From an uncultured Acidobacteriota bacterium (GTDB taxonomy: Bacteria > Acidobacteriota > Vicinamibacteria > Vicinamibacterales > SCN-69-37), in the NCBI GenBank assembly GCA_937880585.1, contig CALFMR010000474.1:1-13806 (forward strand): a stretch of DNA of 13,806 nucleotides, read 5' to 3'. A program made the position numbers and the translations under genes. Under the pieces are notes generated by a model. It was not told the origin of the DNA. It searched no databases and saw nothing but the letters and a program-made list of their open reading frames with translations. Positions 13,759 to 13,806 of the stretch are shown here, piece by piece. Position 1 is the stretch's first letter. Every line of letters starts with the position of its first letter.

Positions 13759-13806
13759 TCATCTGCCCGCGGCCGTCGCCACCGTTCGCAGCAACACCGC
13801 GGGGTC
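13759..13806 (-). CDS. C-terminal tail of a probable ADOP/FtsX-type permease, partial
   Basis: Reading in from the window edge on the minus strand, fifteen residues DPAVLLRTVATAAGR end in TGA (13761-13759). The motif DPAVLLR closely matches the end of the complete ADOP permease in this window (VDPAMLLREE) and the DPxxxLR tail common to MacB/FtsX permeases. Only 15 residues are visible, so this rests on one short motif. If right, a second ADOP gene lies just outside, with a family B repeat after it, as after the first. Confidence 0.4.
   Translation of the reverse strand, partial: DPAVLLRTVATAAGR

Overview
This is a high-GC chromosomal window with compact genes on both strands. No rRNA, tRNA, CRISPR array or transposase is visible. 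The gene mix suggests a soil-type Acidobacteriota, most likely Vicinamibacteria-like: a PadR regulator paired with an 'ADOP' FtsX/MacB-type permease, a secreted DUF1080 protein, a Tat-exported type-B carboxylesterase, a SpeA-type arginine decarboxylase, and intergenic heptamer repeats. That assignment is an inference from gene content; no marker gene is present.

Layout. Left part: a minus-strand secreted carboxylesterase (1-763, cut by the window edge); arginine decarboxylase speA (980-2926, minus) preceded by a secreted LolA-like protein (2952-3692, minus); then, divergently, a YbaL/KefB-type cation/proton antiporter with a TrkA-N domain (3870-5570, plus) and a secreted DUF1080 protein (5813-6571, plus). 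Middle: padR (6803-7165) and its ADOP permease (7197-9764). Right part: molybdate-type modB and modC (9841-11183, plus, ATGA overlap, no modA); then, convergently, an aldo/keto reductase (11275-12315, minus) lying downstream of, and possibly coupled to, a protein with a degenerate diadenylate-cyclase (DAC)-like domain (12333-13472, minus). The last 48 bases probably hold the tail of a second minus-strand ADOP permease.

Much of the interest lies between genes. Family A is built from 7-bp units (GAAGTTCGAAGCCAGAAG-like); it starts at or just after stop codons and twice occurs as an inverted pair. Family B is about 170 bp, with two full copies (6573-6743, 13548-13713) and one inverted terminal fragment (9770-9792). 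The B end in the fragment and in one full copy is joined to a second heptamer track (GACAGGG/ATCAGGG). The PadR-ADOP module is bracketed by inverted B ends.

Several start codons (speA, ybaL, padR, possibly the DAC-like gene) have no Shine-Dalgarno sequence but carry a -10-like hexamer ending exactly eight bases upstream, which suggests leaderless transcripts. The strongest candidate for a poorly described system is the DAC-like protein with its aldo/keto reductase neighbour.
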